From: Bacteroidota bacterium
GTDB taxonomy: Bacteria > Bacteroidota > Bacteroidia > Flavobacteriales > Flavobacteriaceae
Reading direction: 5' to 3'
Length of the DNA: 64,000 nucleotides
Assembly (NCBI GenBank): GCA_029557895.1
Contig: JAKQHT010000002.1
Location: 83,462-147,461 of the forward strand
In this document: in pieces, positions 25,410 through 33,312 of the stretch
Numbering within the stretch: the first letter of the stretch is position 1
Layout of the letters: each line of letters starts with the position of its first letter
Notes under the pieces: model-generated
Seen by the model: only the letters and a program-made list of their open reading frames with translations
What the model was told of the DNA's origin: nothing
The model's database searches: none
Program-made: the position numbers and the translations under genes

Positions 25410-26315
25410 ATGGCTATACAATGGAAAGGCATTATGCCGGCAGTGACAACCAAGTTTACTGACGATGATAGACTGGATTTTAAAACATTTGAAATCAATG
25501 TAAACGCACAATTGGAAGCTGGCGTCAGCGGCATTGTTCTGGGTGGTACTTTGGGCGAGGCAAGCACCTTGCTCGATGACGAAAAACGTGAACTTACAAG
25601 GGCCACGGTAGATATGGTAAAAGGAAAAGTTCCTGTATTGATCAATGTTGCGGAACAAAGCACCAAGGGAGCCATTCTTGCCGCACAAAAGGCTGAAGAC
25701 GATGGTGCAAAAGGGTTGATGATGCTGCCACCAATGCGCTATAAATCCGGAGACAATGAAACCATAGAGTATTTCAAAACTGTTGCCAACAGCACTTCGC
25801 TGCCCATCATGATCTATAACAATCCCGTGGATTATAAAATAGAAGTAACCTTGGATATGTTTGAAGAACTTTTGAAGTGCAACAACATAGAGGCCGTCAA
25901 AGAATCGACGCGGGATATAACCAATGTCACGAGAATCAAGAACCGTTTTGGTGACCGATTGAAAATCATGACAGGCGTCGATACCATTGCGCTCGAAAGT
26001 CTTTTGATGGGCGCCGATGGCTGGATTGCCGGACTTGTCTGTGCTTTTCCAAAAGAAACGGTCGCGATTTATAATCTTCAAAAAGCCGGAAGAATCAAAG
26101 AAGCCATCGACATCTATCGCTGGTTCATGCCCTTGCTGGAGTTAGATATAAACCCTAAATTAGTGCAAAATATCAAACTGGCTGAAGTTTACACAGGCAT
26201 CGGCACCGAAAATGTCCGAGCTCCTCGATTGCCTTTACAGGGTGAAGAACGAAAACACGTCATCAAGGTCATAGAAGACAGCTTGAAAACAAGGCCGACA
26301 ATACCAGAATTTTGA
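25410..26315 (+). CDS. DHDPS-family enzyme, probable pyrroline-4-hydroxy-2-carboxylate deaminase
   Basis: 301 residues, one (beta/alpha)8 barrel. The N-terminal GIMPAVTTKFTDDDRLDF, the loop GIVLGGTLGEASTL, the YNNPVDYKI segment and the Schiff-base Lys164 in EAVKESTRD place it in the dihydrodipicolinate synthase/NAL family. With a proline-racemase-family epimerase, a D-amino acid oxidase and an aldehyde dehydrogenase downstream, it most likely deaminates 1-pyrroline-4-hydroxy-2-carboxylate to alpha-ketoglutarate semialdehyde in trans-4-hydroxyproline breakdown. It is the first gene of the operon and directly follows a TAnnTTTG promoter. Confidence 0.85.
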   Translation: MAIQWKGIMPAVTTKFTDDDRLDFKTFEINVNAQLEAGVSGIVLGGTLGEASTLLDDEKRELTRATVDMVKGKVPVLINVAEQSTKGAILAAQKAEDDGAKGLMMLPPMRYKSGDNETIEYFKTVANSTSLPIMIYNNPVDYKIEVTLDMFEELLKCNNIEAVKESTRDITNVTRIKNRFGDRLKIMTGVDTIALESLLMGADGWIAGLVCAFPKETVAIYNLQKAGRIKEAIDIYRWFMPLLELDINPKLVQNIKLAEVYTGIGTENVRAPRLPLQGEERKHVIKVIEDSLKTRPTIPEF

Positions 26316-26347
26316 AATCATTACCAAAATTAAACATAATTGAAAGC

Positions 26348-26362
26348 CCCTCCTTTGGAGGG
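26348..26362 (+). repeat. REP-like palindrome between hydroxyproline genes
   Basis: CCCTCC-TTT-GGAGGG within AGCCCCTCC...GTGAGGCT (26345-26376). It ends one base before the next start codon at 26378, as if the element supplied the region around the ribosome-binding site. Confidence 0.6.
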
Positions 26363-26377
26363 ATTTAGTGAGGCTTT

Positions 26378-27964
26378 ATGATAACCGGAAAAAACTATAT
26401 AGGAAAAAACCTTTCTGCAGTAGGTCGTAAAACATACAGGACATTCAACCCACAGTTGAACATAGAGAACGATTTTGTGTTCACTGAAGCCACAAACGAA
26501 GAAATAGAAAGTGCAGTAGCGCTGGCTAGCGAAGCTTTCAAAGTGTACAGAACCATTTCTGGAGCTGAAAAAGCTAATTTCCTCAATGCCATTGCCGACG
26601 AAATTGTAGCGTTAGATAATGAGTTGCTCACTGTGTATTGTTCAGAATCCGGATTGCCGCGTGGCAGGGCAGAAGGCGAAATGGGAAGAACCATCGGGCA
26701 ATTGCGTGCATTTGCACAGCTTTTGTTGGAAGGTTCATGGGTAGAGGCGACAATAGATACGGCGCAGCCCAATAGGATGCCTGCACCAAAACCAGATTTG
26801 AGGAAAATGCTCATTCCCATTGGGCCTGTGGTGGTGTTTGGGGCGAGCAATTTTCCCTTGGCCTATTCCACGGCTGGAGGTGATACCGCTTCGGCCTTGG
26901 CAGCAGGTTGTCCAGTGATTGTCAAGTCGCACCCAATGCATTCTGGTACCGGAGAGCTGGTAGCATCTGCAGTCATCAAAGCGGTCCAAAAAACAGGAAT
27001 GCCCAACGGTGTTTTTTCAAATTTGAACAGTACGGGTATTGAGGTGGGCCAGCATTTGGTAAAACATCCCGGAGTTAAGGCCGTAGGTTTCACAGGAAGT
27101 ATTGCAGGTGGTAAAGCCTTGTTTGATTTGGCAGCCAAACGTCTCGAGCCAATTCCGGTATTTGCCGAAATGGGCAGTATCAATCCTGTGGTCATACTGC
27201 CTGGAGCATTACAAAACAGTTATGCGGATTTGGCAAAAACTTATGCCGTTTCTATCACCTTGGGAACAGGGCAATTCTGTACCAATCCGGGGCTTTTGCT
27301 TGGCATTAAAGGAGAGGATCTGACAACCTTCGTGCGGCATTTATCAAATGAAATACTGAAGATTGATGCGTCTTGCATGCTGCATCCAAATATTGCACGC
27401 GTCTATGAGGCCAACAAGCAAAAAGCCATTGTACAGCAAGGCGTAACCGTTGTTGCTGATGCCGATGTCGATGTGAAACCCAATTTTGCCCGACAAGCCG
27501 TTGCAACAGTGGAAGGCACTGTATTTTTAGAAAACCCTACCTTGCACCAAGAAGTTTTTGGGCCTTACTCGTTGGTGGTTCAATGTGAAAATATAAAGCA
27601 ATTGGAGCAGATAATTTCAGCATTGGAAGGCCAGTTGACAGGGACCTTGATTGCCGCTGACGAAGAAGCCAACAAATATCCCGAAATTATTTTGGCGTTG
27701 CAAAACAGGGTCGGGAGGCTGATTTTCAATGGAGTGCCTACGGGTGTCGAGGTGTGTCCATCCATGACGCACGGTGGTCCGTATCCGGCATCCACAGATA
27801 GCCGTTTTACTGCCGTGGGTACCAATTCCATAAAACGTTGGGTGCGCCCGTTCAGCTATCAAGATTGGCCAGATGCATTGCTCCCCGACGCATTGAAAAA
27901 TGAAAATCCACTTGGGATTTCAAGAATGGTCAACAATAAGCCTACCATATCAAAGATAGTTTAA
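26378..27964 (+). CDS. Aldehyde dehydrogenase, probable alpha-ketoglutarate semialdehyde dehydrogenase
   Basis: 528 residues, the length of the NADP-linked KGSA dehydrogenase branch. The cofactor region shows GPVVVFGASNFPLAYSTAGG and VGFTGSIAGGKALFD, the catalytic Glu lies in FAEMGSINPV and the nucleophile Cys in GTGQFCTNPG. It would oxidise 2,5-dioxopentanoate to 2-oxoglutarate, the last step of hydroxyproline catabolism. Its stop ends one base before the epimerase start, so the genes are co-transcribed. The start follows a REP-like element, and no earlier in-frame start is needed. Confidence 0.9.
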   Translation: MITGKNYIGKNLSAVGRKTYRTFNPQLNIENDFVFTEATNEEIESAVALASEAFKVYRTISGAEKANFLNAIADEIVALDNELLTVYCSESGLPRGRAEGEMGRTIGQLRAFAQLLLEGSWVEATIDTAQPNRMPAPKPDLRKMLIPIGPVVVFGASNFPLAYSTAGGDTASALAAGCPVIVKSHPMHSGTGELVASAVIKAVQKTGMPNGVFSNLNSTGIEVGQHLVKHPGVKAVGFTGSIAGGKALFDLAAKRLEPIPVFAEMGSINPVVILPGALQNSYADLAKTYAVSITLGTGQFCTNPGLLLGIKGEDLTTFVRHLSNEILKIDASCMLHPNIARVYEANKQKAIVQQGVTVVADADVDVKPNFARQAVATVEGTVFLENPTLHQEVFGPYSLVVQCENIKQLEQIISALEGQLTGTLIAADEEANKYPEIILALQNRVGRLIFNGVPTGVEVCPSMTHGGPYPASTDSRFTAVGTNSIKRWVRPFSYQDWPDALLPDALKNENPLGISRMVNNKPTISKIV

Positions 27965-27965
27965 T

Positions 27966-28976
27966 ATGCCAAAGCACACATTTGTCTGCATCGATGCCCA
28001 TACTTGCGGAAACCCGGTGAGGGTCATCAAACAAGGCGGCCCACAGCTTGTCGGAAAAACCATGAGTGAAAAACGACAGCATTTTATTAAAGAATTTGAT
28101 TGGATACGAAAAGGGCTGATGTTTGAACCCCGCGGCCACGACATGATGAGCGGTAGCATTTTGTATCCTCCCCATGACCCAGATAATGATTTTGCGATAT
28201 TGTTCATCGAAACGTCCGGCTGTTTGCCCATGTGCGGGCACGGTACGATTGGTACCATCACCATTGCCATTGAGGAAGGCTTGGTAACACCCAAAACTCC
28301 CGGAAAAATCAGGATGGAAGCGCCGGCAGGTTTGGTGGATATCAAATACGGTCTTAACGGCAACAAAGTTGACTGGGTAAAACTGGTCAATGTGAAGAGT
28401 TATTTGGCTGCCGAAAATTTAACTGTCGAATGTCCGGAATTGGGCACGTTACATTTTGATGTGGCTTATGGTGGAAATTTTTATGCCATCATTGATCCTC
28501 AGGAACATTTTTCCGGTGTACAGGATTTTTCAGCTTCAAAAATCGTTCAGTATTCTCAAATCGTGAGACAGCGTATCAACGAAAAATACCCCGAACGATT
28601 CATACATCCCGAAAACGAAACCATCAGAAATGTGACGCACCTGTTATGGACAGGTTTGCCCATAGACCCTACATCTTCGGGGAGGAACGCCGTTTTTTAT
28701 GGCGATAAAGCAATCGATAGAAGTCCATGTGGTACAGGAACTTCTGCTCGAATGGCCCAATTGTTTGCTAAAGGAAAATTGAAATTGCACGAAGATTTTG
28801 TTCATGAAAGTTTTATAGGCAGTAAATTTACCGGGCGCGTGGAACAAGTAACCACTTTGGATGGCCAATTGGCGATTGTTCCAAGCATCAAAGGTTGGGC
28901 GAAGATTTATGGACAGAATACCATAACCATTGACCCCGAAGATGATCCGTATGCGTATGGTTTTCAGGTGATATAG
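27966..28976 (+). CDS. 4-hydroxyproline epimerase (proline racemase family)
   Basis: 336 residues. Both catalytic cysteines are present: Cys90 in LPMCGHGTIG and Cys255 in DRSPCGTGTSARM. The Cys/Cys pair separates racemase/epimerases from the Thr-containing trans-3-hydroxyproline dehydratases. The N-terminal HTFVCIDAHTCGNPVRV is typical. It would convert trans-4-hydroxy-L-proline to cis-4-hydroxy-D-proline. Proline racemase activity cannot be excluded by sequence alone, but the gene set strongly favours hydroxyproline. Confidence 0.9.
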   Translation: MPKHTFVCIDAHTCGNPVRVIKQGGPQLVGKTMSEKRQHFIKEFDWIRKGLMFEPRGHDMMSGSILYPPHDPDNDFAILFIETSGCLPMCGHGTIGTITIAIEEGLVTPKTPGKIRMEAPAGLVDIKYGLNGNKVDWVKLVNVKSYLAAENLTVECPELGTLHFDVAYGGNFYAIIDPQEHFSGVQDFSASKIVQYSQIVRQRINEKYPERFIHPENETIRNVTHLLWTGLPIDPTSSGRNAVFYGDKAIDRSPCGTGTSARMAQLFAKGKLKLHEDFVHESFIGSKFTGRVEQVTTLDGQLAIVPSIKGWAKIYGQNTITIDPEDDPYAYGFQVI

Positions 28977-29068
28977 AAGAATGAAATAGAAATAGAAATT
29001 GAAAAACCTTAAACCTGATTGATTTAATGATACTACACTCAATAGCTTAATATCCAGATTTTTATCCA

Positions 29069-30313
29069 ATGAAAAACTGCATCATCATCGGCGGTGGCAT
29101 TATCGGTTTGTGCACTGCATATTATCTTCAAAAAGAAGGTCATTCGGTTACCATAATTGATCAATCGAACATGGATGCCGGCGCATCCTATGTCAATGCC
29201 GGGTATATGTCGCCAAGCCATATTGTGCCACTATCTGCACCCGGTGTTATGAAAAAAGGCCTGAAATGGATGTTCAACCAGGCAAGTCCGTTGTACATAA
29301 AACCACGGTTAGAAGCCGATTTTTTGCGATGGGCCATAGCGTTCAACAAGTCCTGCAATCCGCAGCACGTCCAAAAAGCCGTCCCGGCCATCAAGGCCAT
29401 CACGCTTATGAGCCAGGATTTGTACGATGCCATAAAACGTGACGAAAATTTTGGGTTTCATTATGAGAAAAAAGGCCTTTTGATGCTATGCCAAACCGAT
29501 AAAATGCTTGGAGAAGAAATTGAAACTGCGCATTTGGCAAAACGTGAAGGACTGGATGCCAGTGAAATAAGTCTTGAAGAATTAAAAACCTTGGAACCCA
29601 ATGTTCAGCTGAACGTAAAAGGTGCCACCTATTATAAATGCGATTCGCACAGCACGCCCCACGAGTTCATGTCCGAAATGAAATCACATTTGAAAGCGGT
29701 TGGGGTTAGGTTTTTTCCAAATATTAAAATTGATGATTTGATTATAGAAAGCGGCAAAATCGAAGCTTTGAAGTCTGGGCCGCAAACTTTCAAGGCAGAC
29801 GAATATATCCTCGCTGCTGGTTCTTGGAGCCCTGTTTTGAGTAAAAAATTAGGTTTGAAACTGCTTCTCCAAGCCGGAAAAGGGTATCGAATCAATACCT
29901 ATCGATATACTGGTATCCAGATTCCTTCCATATTGGCAGAAGCAAAGGTGGCGGTGACGCCCATGAACGGTTTTACGCGTTTTGCTGGAACTATGGAAAT
30001 TGCAGGTATCAACCATGAGATCAATAAGGTAAGGGTTGAGGCCATTGCAAATGCGACCACAAGTTATTATCCTGAAATCCAATTGACAGACGATGAGAAA
30101 AACACGGCTGCTTGTGGTCTTCGCCCGGTCACGCCAGATGGGTTGCCATACCTCGGAAAGTCGTCCAGGTGCAAAAACCTTACAATTGCTGCCGGCCATG
30201 CCATGATGGGCTGGAGCATGGCAACCGCTACGGGATTGTTGGTGGCCGAAACCATAGCGGGCAAAAAAACTTCTATGGATATATCTCTGTTTCATCCAGA
30301 TAGAAAATTTTAA
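29069..30313 (+). CDS. FAD-dependent D-amino acid oxidase/dehydrogenase (probable D-hydroxyproline dehydrogenase)
   Basis: 414 residues. An N-terminal dinucleotide-binding motif (CIIIGGGIIGLCTAYYLQKE) is followed by the DadA-type signature SYVNAGYMSPSHIVPLSAPG, and the C-terminal FAD contact GLRPVTPDGLPYLGKS with AAGHAMMGWSM. It probably oxidises cis-4-hydroxy-D-proline to the pyrroline that the first enzyme of the operon deaminates. It lies 92 bases after the epimerase. Nothing suggests a membrane anchor. Confidence 0.88.
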   Translation: MKNCIIIGGGIIGLCTAYYLQKEGHSVTIIDQSNMDAGASYVNAGYMSPSHIVPLSAPGVMKKGLKWMFNQASPLYIKPRLEADFLRWAIAFNKSCNPQHVQKAVPAIKAITLMSQDLYDAIKRDENFGFHYEKKGLLMLCQTDKMLGEEIETAHLAKREGLDASEISLEELKTLEPNVQLNVKGATYYKCDSHSTPHEFMSEMKSHLKAVGVRFFPNIKIDDLIIESGKIEALKSGPQTFKADEYILAAGSWSPVLSKKLGLKLLLQAGKGYRINTYRYTGIQIPSILAEAKVAVTPMNGFTRFAGTMEIAGINHEINKVRVEAIANATTSYYPEIQLTDDEKNTAACGLRPVTPDGLPYLGKSSRCKNLTIAAGHAMMGWSMATATGLLVAETIAGKKTSMDISLFHPDRKF

Positions 30314-30327
30314 ATAAATTATGAAGG

Positions 30328-30352
30328 TTCATCGATGTATTTTGTCGATGAA
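30328..30352 (+). terminator. Putative terminator of the hydroxyproline operon
   Basis: TTCATCGA (30328-30335) pairs perfectly with TCGATGAA (30345-30352) across a nine-base loop, followed by TTTTGC. It lies 15 bases after the last stop of the operon. The T-run is short. Confidence 0.5.
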
Positions 30353-30491
30353 TTTTGCACGTTCTTTTTGTTAAACTTGCCAAAAGGTTTTTTGTCGAAA
30401 ATCTTTTGATGTATAACTTGTTTTGTAGAATTTTATGATAATCATTTGATTAATAGCGCCAAATCCATTGTTTAATTTAATTATGTTTATC

Positions 30492-30773
30492 ATGAATCTC
30501 GAAATTACAAGCTACAACAATCAGTACAGGATCAGGGGTGTGCTCAACAAACAAAACGTCTATCAGTTCAACAGTGAGTTCAAGAACATCTTCGAGAAAT
30601 TTGACTCGCTGACATTGAGCATCGAAGGGCTTACCAATATTGACCGATATGGTGTGAATGCCTTGGCACAATTGCACAATGAGTCCATTGCCAAACGAAA
30701 AAGTCTTTCTATCATCGGTTTTGGCTGCGATGACCTTTACGAGCATTTCAAGTCTGAAGAAAATGCTGCTTAA
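30492..30773 (+). CDS. STAS domain protein
   Basis: 93 residues from ATG 30492 (30483 is also possible). The sequence LTLSIEGLTNIDRYGVNALA followed by QLHNESIAKRKSLSIIG matches the STAS fold of anti-sigma-factor antagonists. The place of the usual phosphorylated Ser (D-S/T-S-G) reads NIDRYGVN, so it has no obvious phosphorylation site. It is cytosolic and stands alone, with no kinase or phosphatase next to it. It converges on the SnoaL-like lipoprotein gene. Confidence 0.65.
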   Translation: MNLEITSYNNQYRIRGVLNKQNVYQFNSEFKNIFEKFDSLTLSIEGLTNIDRYGVNALAQLHNESIAKRKSLSIIGFGCDDLYEHFKSEENAA

Positions 30774-30785
30774 TCAGGCAAGAAT

Positions 30786-31244
30786 TTAGCAAGACATATC
30801 TGCCACGATTTTCCAGTGACCATCCAGATGTTTAAAGACAATCATAAAAGTGCCTTCGGCATAGCCTATTGGCCTTTCCAGATGGTATTTGCCCATGACC
30901 CAATATGTGTTTCCCTGTATTTTTGAAATGTCGTGGATGGTAAATTTCAAAGTTCCGCTTTCGTCTTTTGTCGGGTAGCCTTTGAGGTAATTATCGAGGG
31001 TTTGCTGCCAGCCATGGGTCAAACCCCTGTTGCCATAAAATTTTAACGAGTCGTTTTTCCAATAGCCGTCCATAAAACCTTTGAGATTATGGACGTTCCA
31101 TGCCTTTTCTTGTTGCCGTAAAACATTCTTGATGCCCAATATGGCTTGGTCCTGCGGGATGTCGTTATTGCTGTCGGCCTTAAAGCCAGAGGACGGGTTG
31201 CAACTAATGGCAAGACAGGAAAATATAAGGAAAAAGGTTTTCAT
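30786..31244 (-). CDS. Lipoprotein with SnoaL/DUF4440-like domain
   Basis: 152 residues from the ATG at 31242-31244, chosen because it gives a lipoprotein signal (MKTFFLIFSCLAISC). The longer frame adds an unlikely polar leader. The mature domain has VLRQQEKAWNVHNLKGFMDG and the closing FMIVFKHLDGHWKIVADMSC, the cone-shaped SnoaL/NTF2-like fold of DUF4440. It is probably a periplasmic or outer-membrane-anchored small-molecule binder; the ligand is unknown. Confidence 0.8.
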   Translation of the reverse strand: MKTFFLIFSCLAISCNPSSGFKADSNNDIPQDQAILGIKNVLRQQEKAWNVHNLKGFMDGYWKNDSLKFYGNRGLTHGWQQTLDNYLKGYPTKDESGTLKFTIHDISKIQGNTYWVMGKYHLERPIGYAEGTFMIVFKHLDGHWKIVADMSC

Positions 31245-31470
31245 AAAAAGGTTTTGGGTTAAAGATATGAAATGTTTTCCTTGATATGTGGATGCCATTG
31301 CCAACAATATGGTGTTTGGGTTTCTAAAGATTTTTTGAATGTTTCTTTATGAAAATCTTAATGGGTTTTTTAATGTCAGAAATACCCACTATTTTTTGAT
31401 TTGAGATAATTTTATTACAAAGGTTAAACCCGTCTGGAGACAGTAAGGGAAAAGCATGATATTAAATAAC

Positions 31471-31579
31471 TCAAACTAAAGTTTGACTCATTACAAGATT
31501 ACATTGTAAAGTTTACGGTAATACGGACCAAACATTATTTATTGCCACTTTCGTAAAGTGGATATTGGTACAGTGTACC
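31471..31579. other. Gene-free stretch with four short inverted repeats
   Basis: The 345-base gap between 31244 and 31590 has no gene. It holds TCAAACTAAAGTTTGA (31471-31486), GTAAAGTTTAC (31506-31516), CCACTTTCGTAAAGTGG (31545-31561) and GGTACAGTGTACC (31567-31579). The third could form a compact hairpin just after the end of the DUF4407 gene but has no T-run on that strand. Confidence 0.4.
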
Positions 31580-31589
31580 GAAATTCTGT

Positions 31590-32690
31590 TCAGAGCGTAT
31601 TCTTTTGATGTCTAAAAAAGGCATCGGCCTGCAGTTGCATCAATTCACGTGCTTTTTTGCGTTTATATTGGTACAATTCGTCTTCTTGAGCTATATCGTC
31701 ATACACTTTGTTGTTGATGCTCATATCGGTTTTTAGCAAGACGTTGCGTTCGTTTACTTTTTGTTCTACCCGTGTTTTAATGGCAGTTTCTGCATCTTCG
31801 AATTTATAATCGTATTCACTTTTTGGCGAAAGCAACTTGGCAAAAATGGGAGAAGTTTCAATTGCCAGAAACAACAGAAAAATAAAAAATGATGGCATCC
31901 AGGGCAGTGTGTTCAAAGCATTCACTCGAGCCATTAATCCGTCAAATCCGTCAATAATGGGTTGTGTGGTTTTTACTTGAGTTTCGTAAGCGCTTTCCAA
32001 TGTAGCAATATCTGCTTCTATTGCTGTAATTTTTGCAGTATTATCAGCTTTAAGTTGTTGTAGTTCTGCCAGTGCGGCATCGTGCTTATCGCGTTTTTCT
32101 TTATAAACGGGACCTTTACCTAAAAGTTTTGTGCCGGCAGTACCTTCGGCTTCATTGATATAGGTGTCGTACAGTGCGTTTACTTCGGTTTCTTTGGTGG
32201 TTATATCTGTTTGAAGCGTTTTGATAGTATTTTGCAACGCATCAATTTTTGGGGTAAACAGTTCGGCTATTTGTGATTGATTTGCCAATGTCAAGTCATT
32301 TTTTTGTTCCAATAACACTTGGTTAATTTCCTTTTCAAAAATTTTAAGTTCGAGAGGTTTTGAGATGACAACCGCTATGATTATTGCCAGAACGATACGT
32401 GGAGATGCCTGTATGAGCTCGTCCAAAAACGATTTTCTTTTTTTGATGGTGGATACGATAAAACGGTCGAGGTTGAAAATGAGCAATCCCCAAACCAAGC
32501 CAAAGGCGATGGCGGTAAACATATTGTCAAAAACCGTAAACAGCGCATAGCTTGCGGCTATAAATGCCATAACGGCAGTAAAAAATACGGTTGCTCCAAT
32601 GCCGGCATATTTGTTTTGTTCGCCTATGGAACAATGGTCCAGAATATGGGTATCTGAACCTGAACACAGAATGAAAAATTTTTTGATCAT
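31590..32690 (-). CDS. DUF4407 family membrane protein
   Basis: 366 residues. The start MIKKFFILCSGSDTHILDHC and following GIGATVFFTAVMAFIAASYA are typical of DUF4407. Three membrane spans lie in the first 115 residues, separated by a conserved LLIFNLDRFIVSTIKKR. A long coiled coil (about 120-255, rich in Ala/Glu/Gln/Lys) precedes a fourth span (PWMPSFFIFLLFLAIETSPI) and a charged C-terminal tail. The coiled coil most likely projects into the periplasm. The family has no assigned function. Confidence 0.85.
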   Translation of the reverse strand: MIKKFFILCSGSDTHILDHCSIGEQNKYAGIGATVFFTAVMAFIAASYALFTVFDNMFTAIAFGLVWGLLIFNLDRFIVSTIKKRKSFLDELIQASPRIVLAIIIAVVISKPLELKIFEKEINQVLLEQKNDLTLANQSQIAELFTPKIDALQNTIKTLQTDITTKETEVNALYDTYINEAEGTAGTKLLGKGPVYKEKRDKHDAALAELQQLKADNTAKITAIEADIATLESAYETQVKTTQPIIDGFDGLMARVNALNTLPWMPSFFIFLLFLAIETSPIFAKLLSPKSEYDYKFEDAETAIKTRVEQKVNERNVLLKTDMSINNKVYDDIAQEDELYQYKRKKARELMQLQADAFFRHQKNTL

Positions 32691-32782
32691 GATTGATGAA
32701 GTTTTGCCCTGCCTATTGGCGGGTTGATTGGTTATTAGAACGTTGGGTTTAGGTAATTGTTACAATTTGTATAAAATAAAAA

Positions 32783-32810
32783 AAGCCGACAATTAAAAAA
32801 CTGTCGGCTT
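32783..32810 (-). terminator. Terminator on the minus strand
   Basis: AAGCCGACA and TGTCGGCTT form a perfect 9-bp stem; on the minus strand it is followed by seven T residues. It sits about 70 bases after the ABC-exporter remnant on that strand and was probably its terminator. Confidence 0.75.
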
Positions 32811-32878
32811 AAATGCGTGTATGCAGGTTAATTGATAATGGTTATGGTTATGTGAATTGTTGGTTTTAAGGTTGAAAT

Positions 32879-33003
32879 CTAAACTGTTTCAAAATCTTTC
32901 CAAAACCGGCTATAAAATTTTTCAGAATTTAATAACTGCTGATGAGTTCCGGAAATATCTGTAATTCCATTTTCAATTATATAAATTTTATCTTTTAACA
33001 GTT
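32879..33003 (-). pseudogene. C-terminal remnant of an ABC transporter ATPase
   Basis: About 41 codons ending in TAG read KDKIYIIENGITDISGTHQQ, then LLNSEKFYSRFWKDFETV. This matches the end of ABC exporter ATPases, where an ENG...SGTH segment follows the H-loop. The frame is stopped directly upstream, and no Walker or signature motif is found nearby, so the rest of the gene is gone. A matching terminator survives downstream at 32783-32810. The 32691-33312 gap otherwise holds no intact gene. Confidence 0.6.
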
Positions 33004-33211
33004 AAAATTTATAACTTTTTATAATCTTTTAAACTGTTGGAGTTTTGGGGAGACTTACACGGCTTCATAGTTTCAACTCACTGGACAAAAACTACAGTTG
33101 GCAATATTGTGAGCTTGGTAAGAGAAAACGGTTTTGAAATTCAAGAAGTATAAAAGGCAAAATGCGGCATCAAAAAATTTTTGTTCCCATTGGTGTGCAC
33201 TAAAAATAAAA

Positions 33212-33234
33212 AAGCCTCGAAACTGTCGAGACTT
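33212..33234 (-). terminator. Terminator after the M56 peptidase gene
   Basis: AAGCCTCGA and TCGAGACTT form a 9-bp stem with one mismatch and a five-base loop; on the minus strand a run of six T residues follows. It lies about 80 bases past the 33313 stop. Confidence 0.65.
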
Positions 33235-33312
33235 TTGATTCTCCGGAATTGAATTGTCGTTTGTCAACTATTGCAATTTCATCGGCTTTTGCTTGAATTT
33301 GTGTTTCCTTGT

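Noticed and set aside
28977..29068. A second promoter or small gene between epimerase and oxidase genes
   Set aside because: The 92-base gap is A-rich with no TAnnTTTG element of good spacing and no frame of note.
33031..33153. Plus-strand fragment reading EFWGDLHGFIVSTHWTKT and ending FEIQEV
   Set aside because: It looks protein-like and ends in a stop, but it has no start and no family I can name. It may be another remnant in the decayed region; not strong enough to call.
33073..33267. A 64-residue minus-strand frame overlapping a terminator
   Set aside because: It contains the M56 gene terminator, has no signal or domain and lies in a decayed region.
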